A DNA stretch of 64,000 bases, from positions 61,440-125,439 of the forward strand of contig CAJNDS010000495.1 in the NCBI GenBank assembly GCA_905221605.1. Direction: 5' to 3'. Below the pieces are notes generated by a model that searched no databases, was not told where the DNA came from, and worked only from the letters and a program-made list of their open reading frames with translations. The DNA comes from Symbiodinium natans. Its lineage: Eukaryota > Sar > Dinophyceae > Suessiales > Symbiodiniaceae. Position numbers and translations under genes: made by a program. Positions within the stretch are counted from its first letter, which is position 1; the number at the start of each line of letters is the position of its first letter. Shown here piece by piece: positions 42,253 to 52,753 of the stretch.

Positions 42253-43735
42253 GCAGTCATTTTGCCACCAACGTGCTGCGGCACATGAAGCTCCAAATAC
42301 TTGCAAATACTGCAACAACTGCCATTACTGCAAACTCAGAACACGGAAGCCAAACAAACACAGAATCCAATACAACCTCATCATGAAGGCCAACAGGAAA
42401 TGAAGCACCCAGGGAAAAAATGCCGAGGTTCTGAAGGAGTAGATCCCGCAGGATGGCTTGGCCCTGCAATCCGCACGGCATTGGCCCTCATCTTTTGCAT
42501 CTTGCCTCAGTTTTGCTGGACCCTCTTAGGCCCCTGTTTCAAAAAACGTCTTAGCGCAGCATAACCCGCTGCTTCATCTACTGTCACCCGCCTGGCCGAT
42601 CGAGCTTGAGTTTGGCGTTTAGGCTGAGGGCTTGAATTGAAAGCGCGCAGGTTGAACCCCAGACTGCAGCAACCAAAAAGATTACTTGCGGTCCCCCTCG
42701 TAGGCTCCAGCACTCAACACAACACACAGTTCTGGGCTTGCCAGGGTTTCATAACGTCTTAGACTCTGGATACTATGCTAGACCAGACCATCGCCAACCA
42801 TATACTATATGGCACGAGACTAAACTGCACTGAGCATCATCATGAACATCGCATCATGGTGTGATGTTAAGGGAGCACATTGTGGAGATGGGGTTAGGGA
42901 CGGTTAGGGCTCTGGGGGTTTCGGGATTCAGGCTCCCAGATGTCTGAGAGCTCCATCTTTGGGGTCGAGTTTTGTGTTCAGCCGTCTAGGTTTCGCCAGG
43001 ACCTTATGGGCCCAGCCCTGTTATATTGCCTTATCTCTTGCCAAACTGCAGCCTACCCTAATCTGCCCTGTTATCGCCGACCTTGCCCCGTGAAGCCTCC
43101 CCGTGCACACTTCCAGGTGGGGTCAAGTGGGTGAGAAGTCCTAGGCACAACCCCCAAAAAACTTGCACCACCCTCAACCCAACCCTTAAGAACACCACCC
43201 CAAATCCCGCAATCAAACCCCACCCTGAACCTGACCCCGTTAACGAGACGGAGTTGCGATCTTAAGGTTATGAGTTAAGGCTGCGGATCTCCTGCGAGCT
43301 ACTTGCCACTTGGCTACTTCTCATAGATCCAAGTCTGCTCGGGCAACTCTTTCCAACATGTGCTGTCCAAGACCTGGCGCCACTCCACTTGGAACGGTGT
43401 GGCTTAATTCGGGGGGGGGGGGGGTTCTCGTGCAGATATCCCGGATTGCAAAACTGCACATGTGGAGACACGTCTCGCTCGGCAAAAACACCACTTTCAG
43501 CAACAGGGCCAACGAACCCGTATGAAACCTTGCCTTCCTGTTTTGCTCAGGATTGCATGGGCCATTCCCGTTTTTGTGGTATACACAAGGCACACAAAGC
43601 AAATCTCAAGCAAAACTTGCCAGGATGTTCAGGTTCCAGATATGGTAGTTTAGCAGCGAAGAGTTTGCTAACTTTTCGCTCTGGTCCAAAGCAAAGTGGT
43701 GTTTAATTTTGAAGGCTCCAATACAGGTCCCATAC
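42253..43735. other. No supported gene
   Basis: Competing short frames on both strands; G14 at 43411-43424; a GTATAC-type palindromic patch at 42770-42815. No exon called. Confidence 0.4.
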
Positions 43736-43950
43736 CTCTTCAAAAACAATCATGCTTGCGACATCGGGCTCTTTGATCTTGTGAAAGGAGCCGCCCAGCA
43801 AGAACCGAACAACGAAAGCATTGAAATCTTTTATGTTATGCTCCATCCACTATTGAAAATTCGCTGAGGAATCTGAGGCACGGTGATGAGCACGTAGCCC
43901 TTCGCACGAGGCACAGTGAAGCCCGCTAGCCACTCGAAGTGACCATAAAC
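43736..43950 (-). CDS. Exon with an internal frameshift
   Basis: The acceptor GCAGCTCTCAG and donor GAAGAG|GTATGG bound 215 bp. The first part reads VYGHFEWLAGFTVPRAKGYV, LITVPQIPQRIFNSGWSIT and hits TAA. One base out of frame it continues KDFNAFVVRFLLGGSFHKIK, EPDVASMIVFEE up to the donor. Both halves are strongly protein-like and abut at ACATAAAAG (about 43842), so a single-base indel or sequencing error most likely split one exon. An ATG (MEHNIKDF) near the break could alternatively start a separate product. Family unknown. Confidence 0.58.
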
Positions 43951-43989
43951 CTGAGAGCTGCGTCCTAAACCATGGGGCAGGTAGAACGG

Positions 43990-44080
43990 TGGTGGCGAGT
44001 AGGAGTAGGAGTAGGAGTAGGAGTAAGAGTAGGAGTAGGAGTAGGAGTAGGAGTAGGAGTAGGAGTAGGAGTAGGAGTAG

Positions 44081-44113
<33 letters not shown>

Positions 44114-44280
44114 CAGTAGCAGTAGCAGTAGCAGGAGGAGTAGGAGTAGTAGGAGTAGTAGGAGTAGTAGTAGGAGTAGTAGTAGTAGTAGGAGTAGTAG
44201 GAGTAGTAGTAGAAGAAGTAGTAGTGGTAGTGGTAGTGGTAGTGGTAGTGGTATTGGTAGTGGTATTGGTAGTGGTAGTC
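43990..44280 (+). repeat. Composite (GAGTAG)n / (GTA)n / (GGTAGT)n microsatellite
   Basis: About 290 bp passing from GGAGTA hexamers to GTA, CAGTAG, GGAGTAGTA and finally TGGTAG units, in discrete blocks. Poly-V/G and poly-R/S frames are artefacts. Confidence 0.96.
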
Positions 44281-44664
44281 TACTACACCAGTGACTACAC
44301 CATTAACTACACCATTCTACCATGCTGAAGTCCTAAGTCAACTTTTCCAGAAGTGACTGAGAGACCGTGCAGCCCAGTCGAGCCGATGATCGCCCAGCTG
44401 TCGGGAGACCATCGAAAACCTGAAAGGGAAGTCTTCAGATCTTCAGCTCCCACTCCAAGGATTAAACAAAATTCAGCAAAAAGGATCTATACCAAACAAA
44501 AGCCTCGCATGAACCTTCAGCAAACTGCCCAAACTACTTACCTATGACACTGTCCGCACGGGTGGCTCTAGGTTCAGGGGTCATCTGCCACAAATCACGC
44601 AGGGATGTAGGTAAGTAATGAGGGAACACGGGGTATGACTCAGGGACCTGGGGGGACGTGGTAC

Positions 44665-44889
44665 CCACAACTGTTGGGAGAACCGTAGTTGGGCCTTCGT
44701 CAGGTTGCTGTCAGCCGCGAGAGCCAGGGCGCCGGTGCGCACGTTTAACGACAGCCTCTGGCCCCAACTACCCGGAGAAATCCCACAGGGCGTACAATAA
44801 AAATAGTCTTGTATACTGTTAGCAAGTTTCAAAAAGCTTTTTGGACTAAGGGATATTCCGAAGTCTGGAGCCTCAAAGGAAGATCTGCC
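44665..44889 (-). CDS. Internal exon, unknown protein
   Basis: The acceptor CAGCACACAGGTACAG and donor TTGTGG|GTACCACG bound exactly 75 codons, phase 0 at both ends: GRSSFEAPDFGISLSPKSFL, KLANSIQDYFYCTPCGISPG, SWGQRLSLNVRTGALALAAD, SNLTKAQLRFSQQLW. Soluble, mixed alpha/beta, one CxxC pair. No family recognised. Same strand as the segment at 45050-45320. Confidence 0.68.
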
Positions 44890-44971
44890 CTGTACCTGTG
44901 TGCTGAAACCTTGACTGTGAACTATGTCGTGACCAAGCAAAGCGAGGACATCCATCATCCAGGCAAGCATC

Positions 44972-45016
44972 TGGTTTAGGGTTTAGGGTTTAGGGTTTGG
45001 GGTTTGGGGTTTGGGG
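44972..45016 (+). repeat. TTTAGGG then TTTGGGG array
   Basis: Four TTTAGGG units changing to three TTTGGGG units. Confidence 0.93.
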
Positions 45017-45049
45017 AAAGAAAACTGCTACTGTTGAAGCCATGGGGAC

Positions 45050-45320
45050 ACGCCATATCCATTCAAGCTCCCAAACCCCGTCAACTCGTCGAACTCGAAC
45101 TGAACGGCGTCGGGCACCTTGCAAGGTCGCAGGCTGGAGAGCGAAAAGGGCTCTAAGGTACTGTTCAAGTTTCCGTACCCGAGATTGTTTTGATGGCTTT
45201 GCGGGGGTGCTGCTCATCTGGACTTGGGCACGCCGACCCTCTGGAGAGGAATGCGTGCCAAATTTGCGTGGGGGTTCTGCAAGTTGGAATATGCCCCTAT
45301 GTTTCGAAGGTGGCATCTAA
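45050..45320 (-). CDS. Basic exon, unknown
   Basis: A frame GIFQLAEPPRKFGTHSSPEG, STPAKPSKQSRVRKLEQYLR, ALFALQPATLQGARRRSVRV, RRVDGVWELEWIW with a possible donor ATGGC|GTGTCC near 45050 and an acceptor GTGCCCAAGTCCAG near 45215 or further upstream. Arg-rich and helical. The antisense frame is also open, but its composition is less protein-like. Confidence 0.4.
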
Positions 45321-45497
45321 TTAGGGTTCAACATTGCAGGCCCGTGACATTCCTGAAACGAATTTCCACATCTAAGCGGGTTCCTGGATTAGTGTTCGGT
45401 TTGGGAGTTGTTTGGGAGTTCTTTTACGTATTGTGACAAGAGTAGTGACCCCCGTAACCTCCATGCACTCCATAGAAAAGCGCGTGGGGCTCACGCG

Positions 45498-45575
45498 GGC
45501 TCCATCCCCAGCATACGCGAGCAGCGGCAGAGCCGACTCGCCCACAGTGATCCGAAGGTTCGATTCCTAGGAGAA
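45498..45575 (+). other. tRNA-like / SINE-like Pol III box pair
   Basis: GAGCAGCGGCAGAGCC resembles an A box and GGTTCGATTCC is a perfect B box, 37 bases apart as in a tRNA. Neither an acceptor stem nor a proper T stem pairs and the anticodon loop lacks U33, so it is not a functional tRNA; it could be a degenerate tRNA-derived SINE head. Confidence 0.25.
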
Positions 45576-45937
45576 CTATATCACTGATAAAACAAGCACA
45601 GCTTCATATGAATCGCAGCGCAGGCAACTTAAGCACACATCTCCATTCATCAAATTCAAGTGGAAGGAACACGACCCCTATACTGTAACAAGCATCTAGG
45701 CGGGAGAAGTAAAAGAATGGACTCGTCCCCAGTATCTGCACGCAGCGACAGCCCAGGCTTCTGTACTCCTCACTTCCTGATAAGTCCCGTGCAATCGAGC
45801 ATTTCCTACGCATTCGGTCTTCTAGGTCTCTCGACCCACCTAGAAACTAACAGCGCCCGGCTTCGGGAAAGTGGATGGAGGACCACATCCATGGTGCTAG
45901 GATGATAACCTCGGAACAAAGCAAAAAGTACACATCA

Positions 45938-46126
45938 CTAGCCTCTGATCTGACTGCGCACTCGGAGCACACTGATCGCTTCTCCAAGCCCTTCTTTTAA
46001 CAAAGCAAAATGCGATTTCATCGGCACAGCGGCGGACGTCTGCGTTGACGAATTCGTGTCGACCACAGAGCAAAGCCCACCCACCGAGTCCTCAAGACCA
46101 GGCAGCGGCAGCGAAGTCAGGCCGGA
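45938..46126 (-). CDS. Exon, unknown
   Basis: After a pyrimidine-rich stretch ending TTTTGCCCTTTGAG, the frame ASGLTSLPLPGLEDSVGGLC, SVVDTNSSTQTSAAVPMKSH, FALLKEGLGEAISVLRVRSQ runs to a stop at 45938. Soluble; possible last exon. Another short open frame at 45604-45813 (SEEYRSLGCRCVQILG) on the same strand may be related but lacks splice support. Confidence 0.43.
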   Translation of the reverse strand, partial: SGLTSLPLPGLEDSVGGLCSVVDTNSSTQTSAAVPMKSHFALLKEGLGEAISVLRVRSQIRG

Positions 46127-46164
46127 GGCCTCAAAGGGCAAAAGCAGTCACTTTCATCGTATAA

Positions 46165-46320
46165 TGGTACAATCGCAAATAGCATATGAATATAAGCATA
46201 GAATAATGGAAGAATAGAGTACTGGAATAATGGAAGAGAATAGAACAATGGAACAATAGAATAAACAAATAGTCGAATAATCGAATAACATAACAATAAA
46301 ACAACAGACTAATATAACAT
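46165..46320 (+). repeat. Degenerate AATAATGGAA / AATAGAA repeat
   Basis: AT-rich units such as GAATAATGGAAGAATAGA and CAATGGAACAATAGAATA over about 150 bp. Confidence 0.85.
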
Positions 46321-46899
46321 ATGATCATCAAAATACTGTACTACTATGCATAGACAAAGGCAAGTTTCAAATAGCATGTGTGTGCAGGTGTCACCTAAGT
46401 GTCCACAGTACTGTGGCGTACTGTGGCTATGGCTGTATAACTTCCTTTGCCGGGGTACGAGGATGAAACTACCCAAAGGTCTTTTCTTGCAAATCGTATG
46501 TAGGAACTGAAGGGGTAGAAATCGTTTTAGAACTACGTCCTGCAAAGCAGGTTGGCGTAATTAGCTTGCTGGTTCTGAAAAGGGAATGAGGGAATTAGGG
46601 TCCCTATGTAATCCCTTAGAGGGTTCTATATGGGCATATATGGTATCTAATTCCCCCATTCCCTACTAAAAACCAGTAAGTCAACGGTGTGGTGAGTCAA
46701 TAGTGAAGGGCTTCGATTTCGGGTTTTAGTGGCAGATCTGAGATGAGACAGTCCTGTTCGGAAATGTGGGCGTTCACCGTGATGGTGCCGTTGGACGAGG
46801 AAATCCCCACCCATGGCATGATACCATCCTTACTTCCACATCAGGAGGAACCCAGTTTGATGGGTATGAACAAATATCGCACAAGCAAACGAAAAAGCT

Positions 46900-47045
46900 T
46901 GCTGAGGCTGAACTTTGAACGATGAGAAAAGCATCCGGGAGGCAGGTAATGCCAAACTTGTGTTCGGCAAAAACCGTGCGAGGGGTGAAACTGTGGGCGG
47001 TGTTGGGCGTCACAATGAGGACCTTAAATCGAACGCTTCTCGGCT
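46900..47045 (-). CDS. Exon, unknown
   Basis: A frame RSVRFKVLIVTPNTAHSFTP, RTVFAEHKFGITCLPDAFLI, VQSSASASFF; the first half is a hydrophobic strand followed by polar loops. It lies 125 bp downstream of the well-bounded exon 47172-47303 on the same strand. The open frame continues to 46774, but that part looks non-coding. Confidence 0.4.
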
Positions 47046-47171
47046 CTGGGTTTAGGGCTTTGGCGCTTTGGGTTCGGTAGGGGCTTAACGCGGGAGCGTA
47101 CTTGAGGGAGTATGAAGTATACGCTGAGAGTTTGGAAATGTTATTGAATGTTGCTGAATTCTTTGCTTCAC

Positions 47172-47303
47172 CTTTCGCCAAGAAACTGGGCTGTCGTAAA
47201 CCATCGAGGGGTCTGCAATGACTGACATCTCGGCTGAGGCATTCAGGCCATGCTCCTGATGAGCGGTAATGGTGCAGCTCACCTTTGCAGCGGCAAGAAG
47301 ATG
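47172..47303 (-). CDS. Internal exon, unknown
   Basis: The acceptor TCGGTCTGTGCTCTCCGCAG and donor CGAAAG|GTGAAGC bound exactly 44 codons (phase 0 both ends): HLLAAAKVSCTITAHQEHGL, NASAEMSVIADPSMVYDSPV, SWRK. Alternating strand-like residues suggest a beta-sandwich segment. A second good donor (GCAAAG|GTGAGC) lies inside at 47286. Confidence 0.65.
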
Positions 47304-47431
47304 CTGCGGAGAGCACAGACCGAAGTCATGATGGCGTGTTTCAGGGCATCTTCTCCTTTTTTTGGAGTCATAGTTCAATAGTTCAGGATCCACTGTTGAC
47401 GTTCACCGTGTCAGGCGCTGGGCCTCCCTGA

Positions 47432-47664
47432 ATCCCAAGACTTGAGAAACCCCACCAAAGCCCTACAAAAGCCCCCAGAACAGCCCCAGTAAATGCCCCA
47501 AGAAAGAAGCCAAAGGCCACACTGCTATACACTCTGGAGAACGAAAGGGCCCTCGAGACCATCCTCCAGCTTCCTAGCGAAGAAGGGCAATTCTACACAT
47601 GGAAATCATGGGAAGCACGACCCTTGGGACCATTTCAACGAAACCAGCCCAGCATTGATATGAG
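47432..47664 (+). CDS. Plus-strand exon, Pro/Lys/Ala start, unknown
   Basis: Open from a TGA at 47429: RLEKPHQSPTKAPRTAPVNA, PRKKPKATLLYTLENERALE, TILQLPSEEGQFYTWKSWEA, RPLGPFQRNQPSIDMR up to donor GATATGAG|GTGAGG at 47664. The Pro/Ala/Lys-rich start is typical of a linker or targeting region, followed by a folded-looking part. No acceptor found. Opposite strand to the exon 129 bp to the left. Confidence 0.52.
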
Positions 47665-48879
47665 GTGAGGTTCAGGTGCTGATCAAACCACAATCCCCCC
47701 CCCCCCCCCCCCCGCACACACACACACTATGATATTTTTCAAAAAAGCATCCCTAATTCTGATGACAGGCACCTGGAAGGCTTGACGAACAGCTCCTGCA
47801 TCCAAGGGGGGCGATGTCCTACTTGTGCATGGACCCACCGCAGTCGATCAATAGGACGATTTGAGGCAAGACAAAGGACTGAAGGAGCCCACAGAGCCGG
47901 CAAATGCGAACTGCGTGGGAGGAAGGGTTCCCAGAGTTGGGTGTAGCAAGGGATGAATTGGTGGCTTAAAGCTCAGCATTGAAGATCTTGGGCTGTTGCA
48001 TGACCATTAAGATAGGCCGTTGCGTAGACGCCATATTGCTTTGCAGCATCCCGGCATTGTGTTGCGAGGTGCAAGGTTGCAAATCGAGCTTCTCAAGCTC
48101 AGCTCGGCCCTAGATTCCACATCCTGAAGCCATGCTTGACTCCGTATACCGTACATCCCGAGGATCCCCACTGACGGCCAACGAAAACTGGCGAGAACCC
48201 TGCCTATACTATCTCATGATGCAACCTATGCACGGTAGCTATTCAGGCTGCCCATCGACTTGCGAACGATAGGGCAGCATACCACGGGTATACTGGTGCT
48301 GCTGCTGGTTGCGGTTCTTTGCTTGAAGGTGTCTCAGGGCCCTAACTGGAAACAAGGGAGGGGGGGGGGGGCGCTAGGTTTTGCCTGTGCGCCGGCGGTT
48401 TCGATTCGGGCCGCCTCCGCAACCGACGACGCCGCAACCGTCTCGCAGCTTCAACCTCCCAGTTTCACCGTCCAGAGTGAGGTTGTAGGTAGCAAGCCTG
48501 AGGAGCTTCGGACAGGGGCCAAGCACACCAGGTACCCCGCTTGAGGCTGAGCATCTCACTTCGGGGTTTAGGGTTGCAGAGCTGTGGTTTAAGGTTTTTT
48601 AGGGTGCAAGGTTTGAGGGCTTAGGGTTTCTCATGTCAGAGACCAGTTGTGACAGCGGTAAGCTCCATGTCGAAGCCTCGTACTCTGCCTAGAACCGCAA
48701 GGGCCAAACCCTCCAAACCACATCCGTGTCCTAGCCCGAAAGCCCTAAGTTGGGCCCGAAGTTATCTCCAAACACCAAGACCGAAGCCGTAGGACCGTAA
48801 AACCTGCATCCCTGAAACCCACAAACCGCGTCTTCAACAACGATTCAAGTTCATCCTGAGTATACTCAGGATTTAGGGT
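47665..48879. other. No firmly supported gene
   Basis: C16 plus (AC)6 at 47696-47727. A plus frame 48260-48544 with a hydrophobic start (ILVLLLVAVLCLKVSQG) and an antisense frame compete; neither has splice support. Degenerate TTTAGGG lies at 48565-48630. Confidence 0.4.
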
Positions 48880-49007
48880 TCAGGATCCGATGATTCGGGG
48901 GCTCCGGCGCGGGTCCAGGCAGCATGTGAAGCGCAACCTCGAGTTGGGCCTTCATTGCTAGCACAGATTTCTTCGGGAGGCCCAAACACGTGTGGATCCT
49001 TCGTCTC
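48880..49007 (-). CDS. Exon behind a strong acceptor, frame ambiguous
   Basis: The textbook acceptor CCTTTACCTTTTTCTAG ends at 49008. Two frames are open and protein-like: ETKDPHVFGPPEEICASNEG... and RRRIHTCLGLPKKSVLAMKA.... The exon runs into a telomere-type CCCTAAATCC remnant. Only the existence of an exon is supported. Confidence 0.38.
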
Positions 49008-49499
49008 CTAGAAAAAGGTAAAGGAATGAACTCTCCTTTATCGATTCCTCGGGCCCTAGGGTTCAGCTGGAAGTTCACCTGAATCCTATTTGACTTAGCA
49101 GCCGTAGCTTTTGCTATTCAAACTATTGACATTTGGAAATCATGAAATAATAAAATGTACGTTCCGGAACCCAGCAACCACAACACCAAACCTGAAGGTC
49201 CTCATGGGAACTCTAGTGACTCTAGTGTGCAAAACACAAATCCTCGTCGAAACTGTACAACTCCTTCAAGCTGGCCCTGAGCTTTCATGTGTGGATATGT
49301 TGGCCCGTTCCCATATGACTCGAAGCTCAGTTGCTGGCAGTCCTTGTTCACAGAATAGCGAGCTGCCGTCCTTCTTTAAAGAGGCATCTATACGGTACAT
49401 CAGGGAGCTACATCAACCCCTACCAGGCCCTACCAGCAAACTTGACTCTTGGCTCAGTGCCTCGATCCGAGGTTGCTTTGAGGTTCGGTTTAACCCTTT

Positions 49500-49861
49500 C
49501 AAACCCTAAACCCTAAATCAAACCGAAGCATGCTTACTGAGACCTGTCTGTCTTGAGGGTTGTTTACAAAGTGCACATCATGCGCGTTGAACTGGCTGAG
49601 CTGGGCGGGTTTTGGGGGCTTCAGGTGTTCCCATCCCACATTCCACTCCCTTCCTCTCCGTTTCCCTGGTCTGTGGCTGTGCTGTGCCGATGACATGCGT
49701 GCCCGTCCCCACGTGTGCGGCCTTGCACCGTATGCCGTGTCATGCCTTCGGGCACGCCTTTGTGCGCTTTCGGGCATGTTCCTTGCATTGTAGTAGCTGG
49801 AACGCTTAAAAAGATCGTCGCTGATCATTGTCAGGCTTTGACTCCCACGCACAAGGAGCAA
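49500..49861 (-). CDS. Basic protein exon, unknown
   Basis: A minus frame with internal ATG: MISDDLFKRSSYYNARNMPE, SAQRRARRHDTAYGARPHTW, GRARMSSAQHSHRPGKRRGR, EWNVGWEHLKPPKPAQLSQF, then NAHDVHF before a possible donor TTT|GTAAACAA. Arg/His-rich, lacking hydrophobic helices; perhaps nucleic-acid binding by composition only. The antisense frame (Cys/Leu-rich) is judged a shadow. Confidence 0.42.
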
Positions 49862-51139
49862 AGGAGCATCTTAAGAGTCTGACAATCGTTGTGGCCTTTC
49901 TCCTGCCGGTGCAGGTGTGCATTTTGGTCAAAACCTCCCAGATCCGCCCAGCTCATCGGTCTTGTATCCGGGCTGGTGTCCACGGCTTAGTGCCAATGGT
50001 GAGGAGTCAAAAAGGAAACGCGTCTGTTGAAGAGAAATGGGATATCTTGCCAAGTAGCTGCATTCAAGCAACGCCTATCAGATTGCAGAGGGGGAAGCAA
50101 ACTCACAAAGGGTTGTGTGGCAGCTCAAACTGCTTCGATTGAGGGCCCTGCGATGATGTGAACAGAAAGGAAACTGGAGAGCACGGCGCGAACACATGTA
50201 ACAAAGCAATGCAACTCCACTGGACTCCACCCTACATGATGCGCTTGAAGCAGCAATAGTAGGTGCTAATTTCAAGAACAAAGATACAGCTGATGGAGTA
50301 GGTGGTGCAAACAAGCACAATGCACGAGTCCACAGAGTGGGTATACTATACACGGCTCTGACAAGGCTCTGCATTGCATGAAATCAGCGCTGAAGATTCG
50401 ACCAGTATGTGGTGATTAGGGCTTAGGGCTTAGGGCTTAGGGTTAGGGCTTAGGGCTTAGGGTTTAGGGTTTAGTCAAGGGAGGATGTCCTCCAAGAATT
50501 GAACTGGAACGCACAGCACGATAGGCGGGCATGTGTAACGCAAAGCCTCTCGGCTCGGGAACCGAAAAGCAATGGATAGTAAATGGGGCATTTCTACTAT
50601 TGGAAATTCGAATCTGCTACTGAATACAACGATTACAGAAACTTGCACAGCGAAAGAAACTTTGGGCGACATGAATAATAAGGGCGTGTCAGGACTGAGC
50701 ATACATTGCACAATGAGGCGAAGCTGCGAAACGGTCCAAGATCATTTGACAGTATTGCTGCTTGCGGAGGCGGTCCAGCATTCTGAGTAGGCTTCGAATC
50801 GGCAGCAAAATATTTTTGATTCAAGATGCATCTTGTGCTATATAGACAACCCTTGAAAGTGTGATTTGTGTCAGCGACTTCTAGCCACATAGACGAACAT
50901 ATGAAAATCACTACTACTCCAAGAATCCAAGTATGAGCCCAGAGGCATCGAGAAGGGGCCCCCTCTCCCACCCCCACTCCTTGAACTTGCGTTGTAAACT
51001 TTTGTAAACTCTGCACCCTGATGCGCATGAAAAATCTTCAGGACAGGAAGGGCGAAGGAAGGGCGAAGATGCTGTTGTCCTTGGCAAGGGCCAGCCAAGC
51101 ACAGAGCTCTCGCCAAACAACATGGGCTGGGAGTAGTAC
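49862..51139. other. No firmly supported gene
   Basis: Open frames on both strands (e.g. plus 50572-50790) without splice sites, and a TTAGGGC/TTTAGGG array at 50416-50475. Confidence 0.4.
50416..50475 (+). repeat. GGCTTAGGG / TTTAGGG array
   Basis: Eight units, mainly GCTTAGGG. Confidence 0.9.
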
Positions 51140-51275
51140 GCGAAAGGGGTGGCCTGGTGAGGTAGCAAAAGCCACGAACGCAGAGGTGCGGGAGGGTGTG
51201 GCACAGCTTGCCGATCCCATAAGCATCCATGCTTGGGTCTTCGACGTTGACGGGCCCTATTACATTTCCTTCTAG
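51140..51275 (+). CDS. Terminal exon, possibly beta-carbonic-anhydrase-like
   Basis: A plus frame EVAKATNAEVREGVAQLADP then ISIHAWVFDVDGPYYISF to TAG. The phrase IxxHAWVFDVDxG resembles the C-terminal (x)HGWxYDVxxG strand of beta-carbonic anhydrases. The zinc motifs (CxDSR, HxxC) were not found upstream, so the assignment is weak. The acceptor is unclear. Confidence 0.35.
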
Positions 51276-51627
51276 TACGTACACGGACACTTACATAGGG
51301 GTCGCTGTATCCATCTCAAAAAATGCTGTGGAACTTGGGCGCTGAGGACAGTACCAGAACATGCATGCTAGGCCATATACACTTAGCTGCTGTGAGGTGA
51401 AACAACGAAGGCCAAGGCGACAGAACCTGCCCCCCCTGAAGGCCTGGCGCAGACCCCCGCCGCACTTGCAACAGGCAGTATTGGAGGAAATGCCATGGAA
51501 GCGAGTTTCGCTGCATCTCTTCCTGGGTTCAGGGTTTATAGGGGGTTTAGGGCTTGGCAGCTGGATTGGATCACAGCGCTAGCATAAGGGATTTGGGGGC
51601 TGACTTCGGAACGGGGCGGCGGGGGCG

Positions 51628-51642
51628 AGGGCGGGGGGGGGG
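51628..51642 (+). repeat. G-run
   Basis: About fifteen G in a G-rich context (GGGGCGGCGGGGGCGAGGGC). 51276-52081 otherwise shows no supported exon. Confidence 0.9.
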
Positions 51643-52081
51643 GGGGAGTTGTAGATGTTCACATATGACAGCTCCAAGTTCGTAAAGCTCGTCGCGACCG
51701 CAAAGCAGTTGTCACCATCCTCAGCATCGCCACAGTCTTATAAACAAAACCTTGCACGCACACAAGTATACACGCGAGTGGTTGATGATGGATGCTGTGC
51801 TTATTCGAATTCAAACCTCGCTCTTCTCTGGGTTTGCTTTCTGGTTCGGATGGAGACTAGCGGACAAGGAGCCACCATGAAAAAATGAGTTCTCCCTTGT
51901 TCGAAAGCCCGCTTCACAGCAGCCTGCCCACAGAAATTGGGCATCATGATATGAAGAAGGGTATATACTTCAAGTACCCCCAAAAGGACACCAAACATAT
52001 ACACTCACCAATATTAAAAAGGAACCTTATATACACTCACCAAAAACAGAAATATATACCCTGCTTCATATGTTCCTGAAC

Positions 52082-52259
52082 CTAGCGTCAGCATCCATCC
52101 ATCCAGGCATGTCCATGCAAGCAGTGCAGCGGCCATGTTCCAGGACATAACCACCCAGACACCTCTGGCAACCATTCTTATCGGTATTGGGCTCTGCGCA
52201 ACCTGCGCACCAAATTTCACCCGCAGGGCAGCACCAGACTTCACAGCCAACGCCCTTGG
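52082..52259 (-). CDS. Cys-rich extracellular exon (GCC2/GCC3-like)
   Basis: A very long pyrimidine tract (TGTTTTTGTTGTTGGTTTTTC...) and acceptor CACAAG precede 52259; the donor GACGCTAG|GTTCAGG is at 52082. The 178-bp exon encodes GVGCEVWCCPAGEIWCAGCA, EPNTDKNGCQRCLGGYVLEH, GRCTACMDMPGWMDADA. CxxC.GY.L..G.C.xC is the classic pattern of growth-factor-receptor / GCC2-GCC3 ephrin-receptor-like modules: extracellular, disulphide-rich. Without splicing the frame extends to an ATG at 52356 with a hydrophobic start, which could be a signal peptide instead. Confidence 0.55.
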
Positions 52260-52633
52260 CTTGTGTATGAAGGACCAAAGAAAAACCAACAACAAAAACA
52301 AATCTTACAGCCTTAGAGTGAAAGCCCAGAAGCCCAAAGAGGAGTGCCCCGACCATCGCTGCAGAGATCTGCTTCCACCAATTGTTGCTTCACTTGCCGC
52401 TTGCGGCCAAGCGCCTGATTCCGGAGATTTTCCCCTGTGCAAAGCTCGAAAAGGGAACTCTGGCTCTGTCCTCAGGGGATGCCCACAGGTACAGTTCAAG
52501 TTTGCAGGTGCAGCGGGACTCTTGCAACCGGACGGCATGCCTTCATGGTTGAGAACGATGCCCAGACTGATGTGCAGCAGATCGAAAGAACAGAAACCTT
52601 GCTAAGCCTTGCTATGCCCAATCAAAACTGTAC

Positions 52634-52753
52634 GTTGTCGCTGCGTCCTTGCAAACTCTTACCACTCTCGCTCGCCAATGCTGACTTGGTTGATGGCTTG
52701 TTCACAGCCTCAACCAACCAGAGCAGAAGTAGCAGCCCCACAGTGGCTTGCAT
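52634..52753 (-). CDS. First exon with signal peptide
   Basis: ATG at 52753 opens MQATVGLLLLLWLVEA then VNKPSTKSALASESGKSLQG RSDN to donor AAC|GTACAG after exactly 40 codons. A clear hydrophobic signal sequence. It lies 375 bp upstream of the Cys-rich exon on the same strand and may be its first exon, but the phases (0 versus 1) do not match directly, so an exon between them would be needed. Confidence 0.42.

Noticed and set aside
43972-44328. Poly-Val/Gly and Arg-Ser frames
   Set aside because: Microsatellite translation; the RS-domain appearance comes from GGAGTA hexamers.
49090-49120. CCGTAGCTTTTGCTATTCAAA as a spliced-leader relic
   Set aside because: Only the first seven bases match the leader well; gaps are needed and no gene start follows.
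50500-50575. Possible reverse-strand tRNA (AGAATTGAACTGG)
   Set aside because: T, anticodon and D stems do not pair.
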